In this document: positions 10,001 to 19,191 of the stretch, in pieces
How positions within the stretch are numbered: position 1 is the first letter of the stretch
How the letters are laid out: each line of letters starts with the position of its first letter
Assembly: GCF_900100945.1 (NCBI RefSeq)
Contig: NZ_FNCG01000006.1
Location: 1-64,000, forward strand
Length of the DNA: 64,000 nt
Source: Mucilaginibacter gossypii
GTDB taxonomy: Bacteria; Bacteroidota; Bacteroidia; Sphingobacteriales; Sphingobacteriaceae
Direction: 5' to 3'
Position numbers and translations under genes: made by a program
The notes under the pieces: model-generated
The model's input: the letters and a program-made list of their open reading frames with translations, nothing else
Databases searched by the model: none
Told to the model about the DNA's origin: nothing

Positions 10001-10199
10001 CACCTTGTTTGGTGCCCTTTAACAGAACGCTAACTCCAGGCAGCGTTAATTTTTGTTCGTCCGTTACAATACCCTTTATCACTATTTGCTGGGCTTGAGC
10101 CTTTAAACATAGCAATAATAAAATAGCAATTGCACTATGCCTGAGGTAGCCTCGGCTAAGCACATAAAAAGCATTTCTCTCTTTGTAAAAAGTTTTCAT
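7089..10199 (-). CDS. SusC/RagA family TonB-dependent outer-membrane transporter
   Basis: A 1,036-residue protein. After a signal peptide ending at KAQAQQ (about residue 37) comes a carboxypeptidase-regulatory-like domain (IKGIVTDEQ...GVSVLLKGT), then a TonB-box-like EVVVIGYGTQKK near 120 and the plug with ISIRGRGS and IEILKDAAAQAIYGARASNG. The rest is a 22-strand barrel that ends in NFILGVKIGLQ with an aromatic-rich close. Two short Asp/Asn-rich loops (LNGDGVQDDD and DKNGDGK) look like calcium-binding loops on the outer face. It would import oligosaccharides captured by SusD into the periplasm using TonB energy. A near-consensus -7 box lies 64-71 bases upstream of its start. Confidence 0.95.
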   Translation of the reverse strand: MKTFYKERNAFYVLSRGYLRHSAIAILLLLCLKAQAQQIVIKGIVTDEQKLTLPGVSVLLKGTKQGAVTGTDGRFSMKIPDNDAVLVFRYVGFLEQQVKVGEERDLHVVLKAGSSNLNEVVVIGYGTQKKSDIISSVASIKPESATRNVTLDVGEMLRGKAAGVQVTTNDAGPGGSSNISIRGRGSLAGGDSPIVIADGVPIGSINDLNPNDISSIEILKDAAAQAIYGARASNGVILITTKRGKLGKLAIDYGGYYGTQTVHRNFDVYTGPEFAQLKREADRAVNNNIIRPDNLIFSADELQAIAENRSIDWSKEVLKPSTIQNHNLSFSSGTEKTKLYVGANFQDMQGIVPTTNIQKGAIRINLDQDLKSWLKVGINTSFQTSKSNDPGVSTILREVITASPLGNIYNADGSYNVRPGGNQESFNPLLNLQQTKDDTRNRNDIINIYLDIKPFKGFNNRINASRRSWNYKQLDYNTALSESGVANGSANGSIYFQDNREWLLEDIITYNTQIKKHNLGFTFVSSATQQDYTYFRNSASKIPNDILGIYGLQSALINVPTIGGNRRRLVSGVGRVQYDYSSKYYVTLSARADGSSVFGADNKWGYFPAVALGWNIYKEKFLTDVKQITNLKFRASYGSVGNEGIPPYGSLSLADQRDYLFGNNRVSGYTPGSSLSNPKLKWETSTTLNTALDFALFKDRISGTVEYYNTKTTDLLVNRQLNSSIGYTTQPYNIGEIQNRGIEIQLDGVPVQTQDLTVRMGVLFSKNRNKIKKLYGDLNGDGVQDDDVANNWFIGQPIEIYRQAKYLGVWQGTEVYPGSTFDKATGKWEINGVQAPVALDASGKPIVDPFTQKTPVPGTVKLEDKNGDGKINADDNYITSKYPDWTGSFNLSVAYKGFDFSMDIYTVQGITKNNQFLYDYTAGGDLRGNRNGIKVNYWTPENPSNTFPQPNAGTSPPGMYNLGLQDASYWRLQNLTIGYTFPQKVLSRLKIANLKIYATGQNLITSTKYQAYSPEQDLYSYPATRNFILGVKIGLQ

Positions 10200-10650
10200 T
10201 CTAATTGGTTTGGTTAATAATTTGGTAATTGGTTGCGTTACTATTAGAGATAATAACTGCTACAAATATGATTGAGGAGTGCAGAATCGACGGTATTTTA
10301 GCGTACTGAAATGAGGGTTCAAATGTACTTTACAGGCAGAAACAACTATTACAGGAGTCTATTCAAACTATATATTAAATTGCCAAGGTTGCTTTTGAAT
10401 GTGTGGAATGTTTGAATAAACTACTTTTTGACCCGATACTGCGGCCATTTTGTTGCTGTGAGAAAGCATCAATCGAGATGAATTAAAGATCCCATTACAC
10501 GTCAGATATGATATGCGTGCATTTAGAATATCAGATAGTTAATTACTGGAGCTATGATTTGCATTGGCGGACAGAACGCAAAGCCAAAGACACTCCTTTG
10601 CATTTATTACCCCGTTGTTGCAAGCTACGAAATAAGCCCTGTTAGAGGGA
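10200..10650. other. 451-bp spacer between the regulator gene and SusC
   Basis: No credible gene is visible. On the minus strand it is the leader and promoter region of the SusC operon. A -7-like box lies at 10263-10270. Two 9-base arms, TATTCAAAC at 10360-10368 and GTTTGAATA at 10410-10418, form a wide inverted repeat that could be a site for the hybrid two-component regulator, although this is speculative. Repeated TTGGTTAATAA-like segments directly precede the SusC start. No strong terminator for the regulator gene was seen. Confidence 0.4.
10263..10270 (-). promoter_or_regulatory. possible -7 box of the SusC operon
   Basis: The minus strand reads CATATTTG, seven of eight positions of the Bacteroidota -7 consensus TAnnTTTG, 63 bases before the SusC ATG. 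No TTG-type -33 element is seen at the right distance, which would fit a promoter that needs an activator such as the adjacent hybrid regulator. Confidence 0.35.
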
Positions 10651-13600
10651 TCAAACTTTTTTCTGATGGAAGTTTTGAATATATTCTGAGGGCGAATACT
10701 CAAATTGCTTTTTAAATTCCTTACTAAAATGCTTTCTGTCATTGAACCCGACCATGTATGCCACTTCAGCAATAGAATAGGTATTTTGCTTAAATAGCGC
10801 GGCAGCCTTTTTTAATCTGATTTGTTTAATTAAATCTGCCACAGAATAACTGGTTAAGGCCTGTACCTTCTTGTACAATACTGTACGGCTCATCCCAATT
10901 TCGTTAACCAAGTCGTTTACTTCAAAAGTAGGGTCTTCTATCTTGCATTCTATAATGCTCATTAACTTGTTGAGAAACTTTTCTTCGGGAGAGGCTATAT
11001 TACTGGGCGAAGGCATTAAAACAAACTGTTGTCCAAATTTTTCACGCATCACCTCTTGAGCATGCAATAAGTTCTTGATATTTAATTCAAGGATTTGAAA
11101 GCTAAATGGCTTAGAAACATATGCATCTGCCCCTGTTGAAAGACCATCAATTTGATGATCAAGTGAGGCTTTGGCTGTTAGTAAGATAAAAGGTATGTGA
11201 CTGGTGTTTTCGTTTGACTTAACGCCCTTACAAAAATCCAACCCATTCATTCCTGGCATCATAATATCGCTGATTATTAAATCCGGAATTTCATGTTTCA
11301 TTGACGACAAAGCATCCTCGGCATTTGAAAACTGCAAGATGGAATATTTCCCATGCAGCAAATCAACGATTAATTGTCTCACTTCATCATTATCTTCGAC
11401 AATCAAAAGTGTATACTTTTTTGACGACCTGGAAAATAAAGGTGCGGCGTCATCATTAACAATAACTTTATCAGAATTCATAACGGCGGTATCCATTATA
11501 TAGGCAGCCTTACTCGGATCAAGAATCTGCTGGCTATTCAGATGTTTACTTCCAATTGGAAGTGAGATAATAAAACTGGTGACATTTTCTGGAAAACTTT
11601 CACTGCTTATTTCAATTTTACCGCGGTGCAATTCAACAATACTTTTTGACAGCGCTAATCCAATACCACTTCCTATATCCTGCCTTCCCCGATCATCTAC
11701 CTGAAAAAAGCTTTCGAATAATTTAGGCTGCATATCTTTGGGTATACCTTTTCCATTGTCAGTTATTCCAATTTCAATCCAATTGTCTTCTATGAAACTC
11801 TTGCCGACCGTTAGGGTGATTTTTCCCTGCTCCGGTGTAAATTTAAAAGCATTTGAAAGTAAATTATAAATAGCCTTCTCAAGCTGATTTGAATCAAAAT
11901 ATATAAATAATGGTGCTTCTGAAGCGACAAAATAATACTCTATTTGCCGGTCATCCGCTAAGGCCTGAAAAGATTCAAAAATACTCTTGCAGAAAGCTGT
12001 GATATCCTGGTTCGTACAATATATGTTCAAGCGCCCCTCTTCTGCTTTGCGAAAATCTAATAATTCAGTAACCAGTTTCATTAACCTGCCCGCATTGCTT
12101 TTAATTAAAGTCAAGGGTTTAACAAATTCCTTACTGCTATTTTCCTTTAGTATTTTATCTAAAGGGCCTAAGATCAGGGTTAATGGAGTGCGAATTTCAT
12201 GAGATATATTGGTGAAGAAATTTAATTTCATTTGGTATAATTCTTCTTGCCGAATATTGTAAACGTGCTCCAGGTATAAATCCCTCTTTAATCTGGCCCT
12301 GTTTCTTAAAAAACGGACTACTATGATTGAAACTATACTAATGCAAAAAGCATAAATTAAATACGCCCACCAAGTTGCCCAAAATGGGGGTTTAACTATT
12401 ATTTTTAAGGACCGGATGCCGTTTCCCCAAACCTTGTCATTATTTGAAGCTTTTACTTTAAATATGTAACTTCCGGGGGGGAGATTCGCGAAGTTGACTG
12501 TTCTTTGTGCCCCAATCTGTTGCCAATCTGTATCATTGGCCAAGCCTTCCAACTTGTAGGCATATTGATTATTTTCGGCATTGATAAAATTTAATGCAGA
12601 ATAAGTAAAGCTCAAATTCGCCTGATCATAAGGCACAACAATTCTTTTCGCCTCTACAATTGAACTACTAAGCGGCGAGTCTTTTTGTCCAATTTCTACT
12701 GCCTTGTTATTAACCAAAACCCTGGTTAGGGCAACCTCAGGCTGTAAAGTGTTTTTTATAATTTCTTCAGGATAAAATACAGACAAACCATTCATACCAC
12801 CAAATAAAAGCTCCCCGGTATGAAGTTTAATTGCTGCATTGTTTGAAAACTGATTGCTAATTAAGCCATCGTTTGCTGAGTATCCCGATATTTCTAAATT
12901 ATGTTTTGAAAAAGGAACATCAAACAACTTAAAATCTATTTTGTATAAGCCTAAATCTGTACTAACCCATAAATTGTGCAAATCGTCTTCCACAATGGCA
13001 TGAATAACATCGTCCCCTAATCCCAAATCCTTACTAATAACGTAAAACCTGCCGGTTGCCCGGTCAAAATAATTTAGACCTCCGCCTTCTGTACCGATCC
13101 ATAGCCTATGTTTGGAATCGATAAAAAGAGCAGTAACATTACTATTGTCAATTTGAAATTTATTGTGTCTTCTTCGCTGGTAAATCTTTGTAATGGCGTT
13201 GGCTTTGGTGTCAAAACAATTCAATCCATTTTGTGTCCCCACCCACAAATTGCCATCAAAATCTTTAACTAAAGCCGAAACAAAATTATCGCTCAGGTTC
13301 AGACCTCCCATATTGTTTAACGCCTGTTTTCGTAAATAAACCGGAGATCGTCCATTTGGCAATACATACCTTAATCCACCGCCATTTGTTCCAATCCAAG
13401 CACCTTCTCCATCTGGCAAAATTGCACTGATAAGTTTTTCGCTCAATTTCCCATCGCTTACAGGGAATTCGAAATACCTGAACTTCTTCCTTTCCTTATT
13501 AAACAAGCTTAACCCATCTAACGATCCAATCCACAAATTTCCTTTACCGTCATCGGCCAATGATTTTATTCCGTTACTCGCCATTAATTGATTATCTGGC

Positions 13601-14793
13601 TTTATCGAGAAATATTCACATTTATGGTTATTGAAATCAAGATGGTTTAAACCGCCCCCAAATGTACCCACCCACCAAGACCCATCTTTGTCCTCAGTTA
13701 CAGCATTCACCAAAACATGGTTCAACCCTATTTCATTACCAATACGTTCCACGATATTTTTGAAGTTCGCATTCCCTTTATAATAGAAGTTGATCCCCCC
13801 TCCGAAAGTACCAACCCAAACACAACCTGCCCTATCTTTCATAAAGCTCCAAATTGCGTTATCATTTAAACTGTTTGGATTTAAGGGGTCGTGCTTATAA
13901 TTGGTAAACTTCTGTGTGGCTGTATTTAAAATACAAATTCCAGTACGGGTAGCAAACCACAACGACTGTGCATCAAATAATAAAATATCCCGTACCCAAT
14001 TGGAAGATATTGAATTAGGATTGCCCGTTATTGACAGGTACCTTAATAAGGTATTTTGCTTTTTTTGATATGTGAAGGCCCCGGCCGTTTCCGTACCAAA
14101 CCATAAATTACCTTCTTGATCTTGCCTGGTGACTAAGACTTTTAGATCTTTTACTTCTTTAAATGCTTCGGGGATTGTAAGCATTTGATAGGTTTTAGGA
14201 TCAAACCTACGTAAACCAAGTTTGGTACCAGCCCACAATGAATTATCCCGGTCTGTAAACAAAGAAAATATTGCTTTTTTACCCAAAACTTCGTTAGATT
14301 CGGTAGTGAAAACCTCCTCCAATTTCCGCGTTTTTCGATTAAGCTTTCTAATTCCGGCAAAAGTACCCACCCATATATTGCCGAGGTTATCTTCCGCTAA
14401 CGAGGAAATATAATTTCGTCCTCCTTTAATTTCTAAAATATCAATTGGCGTAAAGGTTTCAGTATATTTATTATATAAGCAAATTCCATTCGCAGTACCT
14501 ATCCATAGGTTTTTTTCATGATCCTGGAAAATAATATTCACCCTGTTATTACAAAGGCTACTGGGATTTTTCTCGTCATAGACAAAAGTCTTAAACTCGT
14601 ATCCGTCGTATCGTGTTAAACCTTTTAAATTCCCAAACCAAATAAATCCCTTATCATCTTGCAAAAAATTTGAAATAGGGCTTTGCACCAATCCTTCCTT
14701 ATAAAAGATGTGCTTGAAATTGAGTGTTTGAGCACCAACCAGATTAGCAGTAAAAAATAAAATTATGAAGTAGTAATACTTACTTAAATTCAT
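10651..14793 (-). CDS. hybrid two-component system regulator (HTCS) of the polysaccharide locus
   Basis: A 1,380-residue single-protein two-component system. After a signal peptide ending at LVGAQ (residue 22) come about 14 WxGT-type beta-propeller repeats (for example LWIGTANG, VWVGTFGGG) that form the periplasmic sensor, then a Y_Y_Y domain (about 700-795). A transmembrane helix lies near 803-825. The cytoplasmic part has a HisKA block NISHEIRTPL with His near 864, a HATPase with N, G1 and G2 boxes (DNGKGI, GSGIGL), a receiver domain with phospho-acceptor Asp near 1175 in ISDIMMPG, and an AraC-type DNA-binding domain (about 1275-1378). It would sense a glycan breakdown product and activate the flanking operons. 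It lies on the same strand as SusC and divergent from the GH3 operon. Confidence 0.94.
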   Translation of the reverse strand: MNLSKYYYFIILFFTANLVGAQTLNFKHIFYKEGLVQSPISNFLQDDKGFIWFGNLKGLTRYDGYEFKTFVYDEKNPSSLCNNRVNIIFQDHEKNLWIGTANGICLYNKYTETFTPIDILEIKGGRNYISSLAEDNLGNIWVGTFAGIRKLNRKTRKLEEVFTTESNEVLGKKAIFSLFTDRDNSLWAGTKLGLRRFDPKTYQMLTIPEAFKEVKDLKVLVTRQDQEGNLWFGTETAGAFTYQKKQNTLLRYLSITGNPNSISSNWVRDILLFDAQSLWFATRTGICILNTATQKFTNYKHDPLNPNSLNDNAIWSFMKDRAGCVWVGTFGGGINFYYKGNANFKNIVERIGNEIGLNHVLVNAVTEDKDGSWWVGTFGGGLNHLDFNNHKCEYFSIKPDNQLMASNGIKSLADDGKGNLWIGSLDGLSLFNKERKKFRYFEFPVSDGKLSEKLISAILPDGEGAWIGTNGGGLRYVLPNGRSPVYLRKQALNNMGGLNLSDNFVSALVKDFDGNLWVGTQNGLNCFDTKANAITKIYQRRRHNKFQIDNSNVTALFIDSKHRLWIGTEGGGLNYFDRATGRFYVISKDLGLGDDVIHAIVEDDLHNLWVSTDLGLYKIDFKLFDVPFSKHNLEISGYSANDGLISNQFSNNAAIKLHTGELLFGGMNGLSVFYPEEIIKNTLQPEVALTRVLVNNKAVEIGQKDSPLSSSIVEAKRIVVPYDQANLSFTYSALNFINAENNQYAYKLEGLANDTDWQQIGAQRTVNFANLPPGSYIFKVKASNNDKVWGNGIRSLKIIVKPPFWATWWAYLIYAFCISIVSIIVVRFLRNRARLKRDLYLEHVYNIRQEELYQMKLNFFTNISHEIRTPLTLILGPLDKILKENSSKEFVKPLTLIKSNAGRLMKLVTELLDFRKAEEGRLNIYCTNQDITAFCKSIFESFQALADDRQIEYYFVASEAPLFIYFDSNQLEKAIYNLLSNAFKFTPEQGKITLTVGKSFIEDNWIEIGITDNGKGIPKDMQPKLFESFFQVDDRGRQDIGSGIGLALSKSIVELHRGKIEISSESFPENVTSFIISLPIGSKHLNSQQILDPSKAAYIMDTAVMNSDKVIVNDDAAPLFSRSSKKYTLLIVEDNDEVRQLIVDLLHGKYSILQFSNAEDALSSMKHEIPDLIISDIMMPGMNGLDFCKGVKSNENTSHIPFILLTAKASLDHQIDGLSTGADAYVSKPFSFQILELNIKNLLHAQEVMREKFGQQFVLMPSPSNIASPEEKFLNKLMSIIECKIEDPTFEVNDLVNEIGMSRTVLYKKVQALTSYSVADLIKQIRLKKAAALFKQNTYSIAEVAYMVGFNDRKHFSKEFKKQFEYSPSEYIQNFHQKKV

Positions 14794-15196
14794 AAAGGGC
14801 TTTATAATTGGTTATTTGAACTATTCGAAGGGAACGGTGCCGCAAGATATAAACATTCGATTAATTTAAAGTTATTTTACAATGCTGGATTTTAAACAAT
14901 AAAGCGCTATCACTATCGCAAGCGCCTGAATTTATGGTGGATATAATTATTTCGGCAGCTAAATATTCCAAGTCATTTCCGTTAAAATTAGAGCTAAACA
15001 CGAGCAACTACTTCCGTTATTATTAAAAGGGATATTTTAACCCCACACTTGGGATGTTTATACCCCTATCAATTGCATGTAACTTATCATGTTTGCCAAG
15101 CTGATCTTTAAAATCAACCTCCAAACCTAATTTTAACACCCTGCATGAGTTTTCATCAGCATTAAATGCTGATGAAGCGATACATTCTAAATATTT
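14794..15196. other. 403-bp divergent regulatory region between HTCS and the plus-strand operon
   Basis: There is no gene here. The region must contain promoters for the regulator (leftward) and the GH3 operon (rightward). No full TAnnTTTG box was found for either gene. The notable feature is the perfect palindrome at 15152-15176, listed separately. A weaker GCGCT...AGCGC repeat occurs near 14908-14927. Confidence 0.5.
15152..15176. promoter_or_regulatory. perfect 25-bp palindrome just before the GH3 operon
   Basis: The arms TTCATCAGCATT and AATGCTGATGAA are perfectly complementary, 12 bases each, around one central A. The element ends 20 bases before the ATG at 15197. It could be an operator for a dimeric regulator, or a hairpin in the 5' leader that controls translation. 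It has no T-tract, so a terminator role is unlikely. No second copy was noticed in the window. Confidence 0.55.
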
Positions 15197-17524
15197 ATGT
15201 ACAGAAAGTCCCTATTTAAAAACATTTGGAGAACAACTTCGCCGTTTTGCAGCGGTCAGAATCGCTACTCTTTTATAAAAGCGTTAAAATACGCTTCATT
15301 TTTGATTGCAGCAGTTTCAACCTTTTCTGTATCATATAGGCAAATCAATGTACAAACACCGAAAAAAATTCAAGAATCGGCTAAAAGATCCGCCTTGGTT
15401 TATAAAAACAAAAACATCCCCATTAATCAGCGGATTGAGGATTTACTGCGAAGAATGACAATCGAAGAAAAAATTCTTCAGATGACGCAGTGGACCTATG
15501 GTAAAAATGCCAATGCAAATAATATCGAAGCAAGTAAAAAAGCGGTTCGTCCCGAAATCGGTTCTTTGATTTATCGTAGTGTTAATCCGGTTTATCGTAA
15601 TGAGATTATGCGAAAGGCCATGGAGCAATCCCGTTTAGGGATCCCTATTTTGATGGGTTTTGATGTTATTCACGGCTTCAGAACGATATATCCAATCCCT
15701 TTGGCCCAGGCATGCTCTTGGAACCCCAACCTGGTGGCAAAAGCTGCCGCCGTAGCAGCCAAGGAATCAAAGCTTTCGGGAGTTGACTGGACATTTTCAC
15801 CAATGATTGATGTAGCGCGCGATCCGAGATGGGGAAGAGTCGCGGAAGGATATGGTGAAGACCCTTATACCAATGCCGTTTTTGGCGTTGCCTCGGTAAA
15901 AGGATACCAGGGTAAAAATCTTTCCGATACCTTTTCTATTGCGGCGTGCCTGAAGCACTATATTGGCTATAGCCTATCCGAAGGAGGACGCGATTACCAT
16001 TATGCCGATGTGTCGGCGCAAACTTTGTGGGATACGTTTATGCCACCTTACGAAGCTGGTGTAAAAGCAGGCGCTGCTACCCTCATGAGTGCATTCAATG
16101 ATATCAGCGGCGTGCCTGCTTCGGCAAATCATTTTACTCTTACTGATATTTTGAAGCAGCGTTGGAAACATGATGGCTTTGTAGTTTCAGACTGGGGCTC
16201 AATTGAAAATTTAATTCCACAAGGTTTTGCAAAAGACAGGAAAGATGCTGCTTTAAAATCATTCACAGCAGGTGTTGAAATGGATATGGTTGACAATATA
16301 TACGCTGACAACTTGCCACTGCTTTTAAAGGAGCATAGGATTTCGATGAAGCAGGTTGACGACGCGGTCCGTAGGATTTTAAGATTAAAGTTTAAACTAG
16401 GCCTATTTGACAAACCTTATGTAGAAGAGCTTCCAGAAAAAGACAGGTACTATCAACCTGAAAGTATGGCCATTGCAAGAAAACTTGCAGAAGAATCGAT
16501 GGTGTTACTTAAAAATGATGGTCAAACACTTCCTATTGCTCATAATATTAAACAAATTGCTCTCATAGGTCCGATGGTAAAAGACAGTATTAATATCATG
16601 GGATCCTGGGAAGGGCAAGGCATGCCTTCGTCTGTAGAAACAATATTTGACGGATTTAAGAAAGAATTTCAAGGAAAAACCACACTGAATTTTGCTAAAG
16701 GCTGTGACTTTGACGGGGATGATGAAAGTGGATTTAATGAAGCTTCTATCGCAGCAAAAAAATCGGATATCATCGTATTATGTTTAGGCGAAATGGAAAA
16801 ATGGAGCGGCGAAAATGCGACCCGCTCTACCCTTGCTCTGCCTGTTATCCAGCAACACCTCTTCAGTATATTAAAGCAATCAGGAAAACCTATTATTTTG
16901 ATAATCTCCAATGGCCGCCCCATCGAGTTGGGGTCGTTGAATCGTTTATCTGGTGCTATTTTAGAAATCTGGCAACCTGGAATTGCTGGCGGAAGTGCAG
17001 TAGCAGGAATTATCTCAGGACGGTTAAATCCTTCCGGTAAATTAGCCATCACATTCCCTTTAACAACCGGGCAAATACCTACCTACTATAATATGAGGCA
17101 GTCTGCCCGTCCAAAATTAGGTGGTTACCAGGATATATCTTCAGAGCCAAACTATTGGTTTGGGCACGGATTAAGTTATACAACTTTTTCTTACAGTAAG
17201 ATCACCCTTTCGGATAGTATCATAAGTAAAAACAAAAATCTAATCGCAAGAGTAGAGATCACCAATACAGGGTTGCGCGATGGTAAGGAAACAGCTATGT
17301 GGTTTATTTCGGATCCCGTGGCTTCTGTAACCCGACCTGTTAAAGAACTTAAATTTTTTGAAAAAAAGAACCTAAAAGCAGGAGAAAAACAGACTTTCCA
17401 ATTTGAAATTGATCCAATAAGGGACTTAAGTTTCCCAGACGCCAATGGTGTTCGACATTTGGAAAGCGGTGAATTTTATATAATGCTAAATGAACAAAAA
17501 GTAAAGTTTGAATTGGTTGATTAG
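15197..17524 (+). CDS. GH3 beta-glucosidase, BglX-like
   Basis: A 775-residue protein. The first 45 residues are long for an export signal, with a hydrophobic stretch ALKYASFLIAAVSTFSV (about 29-45); an internal start is possible but no closer Met precedes the stretch. The GH3 barrel shows DVIHGFRTIYPIPLA, DPRWGR (209-214), CLKHYIGY (251-258) and GFVVSDWGS (327-335), with Asp332 as nucleophile. The second domain carries GEMEKWSGENATR with a likely acid/base Glu, and the C-terminal fibronectin-III-like domain is complete. It would remove terminal beta-glucose or xylose from oligosaccharides in the periplasm. It is the first gene of the rightward operon and is preceded by a 25-bp palindrome. 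It differs in sequence type from the GH3 at 2805-5240. Confidence 0.88.
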   Translation: MYRKSLFKNIWRTTSPFCSGQNRYSFIKALKYASFLIAAVSTFSVSYRQINVQTPKKIQESAKRSALVYKNKNIPINQRIEDLLRRMTIEEKILQMTQWTYGKNANANNIEASKKAVRPEIGSLIYRSVNPVYRNEIMRKAMEQSRLGIPILMGFDVIHGFRTIYPIPLAQACSWNPNLVAKAAAVAAKESKLSGVDWTFSPMIDVARDPRWGRVAEGYGEDPYTNAVFGVASVKGYQGKNLSDTFSIAACLKHYIGYSLSEGGRDYHYADVSAQTLWDTFMPPYEAGVKAGAATLMSAFNDISGVPASANHFTLTDILKQRWKHDGFVVSDWGSIENLIPQGFAKDRKDAALKSFTAGVEMDMVDNIYADNLPLLLKEHRISMKQVDDAVRRILRLKFKLGLFDKPYVEELPEKDRYYQPESMAIARKLAEESMVLLKNDGQTLPIAHNIKQIALIGPMVKDSINIMGSWEGQGMPSSVETIFDGFKKEFQGKTTLNFAKGCDFDGDDESGFNEASIAAKKSDIIVLCLGEMEKWSGENATRSTLALPVIQQHLFSILKQSGKPIILIISNGRPIELGSLNRLSGAILEIWQPGIAGGSAVAGIISGRLNPSGKLAITFPLTTGQIPTYYNMRQSARPKLGGYQDISSEPNYWFGHGLSYTTFSYSKITLSDSIISKNKNLIARVEITNTGLRDGKETAMWFISDPVASVTRPVKELKFFEKKNLKAGEKQTFQFEIDPIRDLSFPDANGVRHLESGEFYIMLNEQKVKFELVD

Positions 17525-17665
17525 CCATGTTTTATCAAATAAATGTTAAACCTATGATGCCGAGCCAATTAAAAACAGACTTCAGTTGCAATTAAATAAA
17601 AGCCATAGCAATTTCAAAAACAAACATTATCACCACATTATAACATCCATTGACCAAATCACCTA

Positions 17666-19168
17666 ATGAAATCGAAACTATTTTATTTGACATTGTTGAC
17701 TGCATTTCTTTCAAATGCCAAGGCGCAAATCCCAGGAGCTAAAGTTGGTTCATTTGACCAATTCATAGATATTGGAACAACCCAAATTAAAGGATTCGCG
17801 AGTTACCAAGAGCCCCTACAGGCCTATCGTTTAATAGGTTCAGGTATGAATATCTGGTTCGGACATGACAGTTTTTCTTTTCTGAGTAAAAAAATCACCG
17901 GAGATTTCGTTATACAGGCGCAATTGAGTTTTGTAGGTGATGGGCATGAGCCACACGGAAAAGCGGGCTTAATGATTAGAACTTCTACCGCAGCAAACTC
18001 GCCGGTAGTAGCCTGAACCATTCATGGTGACGGCTTAACATCGCTTCAATACCGCACAACTACAGACACCATGATGAAAGAAATCAAACTAACCATCAAG
18101 TATCCCGATGTATTACAATTAGAAAAAAAAGGGAATAATTACACGATGTCTGTGTCACATTTTGGAGAAAAGTACCTGGTACAAAAACTGGAAAACATTG
18201 ACCTGGGCAACAACGTGGTTGCGGGCCTTTTTATTTGCGCACATACCAATAAGTTTACCGAGGAGGCAGATTTTTTCAATACACGAATATATAACACCGC
18301 CCCCAAGGAACTGGTTCAATACAAAGAATACCTTGGCAGTGCTTTGGAAATTATGGATATCAATACCGGGCTACGACAGGTTGTTTTAAGTGACAGTGGT
18401 TCTTTGCAAGCACCTAACTGGACTCCAGATGGCAAATCACTGATATTCAATAAAGCTGGTAACCTATACAATTTCAGCCTTGACAACAGTTGTGCAAATT
18501 TATTAAACACCGGCTTTGCTAATAAAAACAATAACGACCATGTTCTTAGTTTTGATGGACTGCAAATTGGCATTAGTCACCATGCATTAGAAGAAAAAGG
18601 ACGGTCAATAGTATACACGCTACCCATCACCGGTGGTTTTCCAAAGCAAATAACGACCAAAAGTCCATCATATTTACATGGTTGGTCGCCTGATAACCAA
18701 TTCTTGTTATATACAGGCGAACGAAACGGGGAGTTTGATATTTTTAAAATATCAAAAAATGGCGGAAAAGAAATCCGACTGACCAATAGCCCCGGTCTAG
18801 ATGACGGAGCAGAATATTCACGCGACGGAAAATACATTTATTTCTGCTCTACACGCACAGGAAAAATGCAAGTTTGGCGCATGGATGTTAATGGAAAAAA
18901 CCAAACGCAATTAACATTCGATGATTTCAACAATTGGTTCCCCCATGTGTCGCCCGATAATAAATGGCTGGTATTTATATCGTTCCAAAACCAGGTACCT
19001 GCTGACAAACATCCATTTTATGAACACGTATACCTAAGGTTAATGCCGGTTGAAGGCGGCCCAGCAAGAGTAATATCCTATTTATATGGCGGACAAGGAA
19101 CAATAAACGTTGCAAGCTGGTCGCCAGACAGCAAAAAAATAGCATTTGTTAGCAATGGAAATTTTTAA
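17666..19168 (+). pseudogene. TolB-like beta-propeller protein with N-terminal DUF1349-like domain, interrupted by TGA
   Basis: Two open segments, 17666-18016 and 18071-19168, are in the same frame and separated only by a TGA at 18014-18016. The first holds a signal peptide (AFLSNAKAQ) and the start of a concanavalin-like domain (GHEPHGKAGLMIRTS). The text after the stop continues the same domain (HGDGLTSLQYR) and then five WSPDGK-type propeller repeats (for example NWTPDGKSLIF, GWSPDNQFLLY, SWSPDSKKIAF). One protein of about 500 residues is implied, with TGA perhaps replacing TGG. It is either a fresh pseudogene or is made as two pieces. Family members are secreted proteins of carbohydrate loci with no firm biochemical role. 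Confidence 0.7.
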
Positions 19169-19191
19169 AACACATAGAAAAAATTTAAAGC

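Noticed and set aside
10539..10772. An open frame of 77 codons on the minus strand, downstream of the regulator gene
   Set aside because: It overlaps the AraC-type end of the regulator in another frame and has no family features; it is a shadow.
18014..18016. TGA read as selenocysteine
   Set aside because: No Cys-type active site or clear hairpin after the codon, and no selenocysteine genes in the window; nonsense mutation is simpler.
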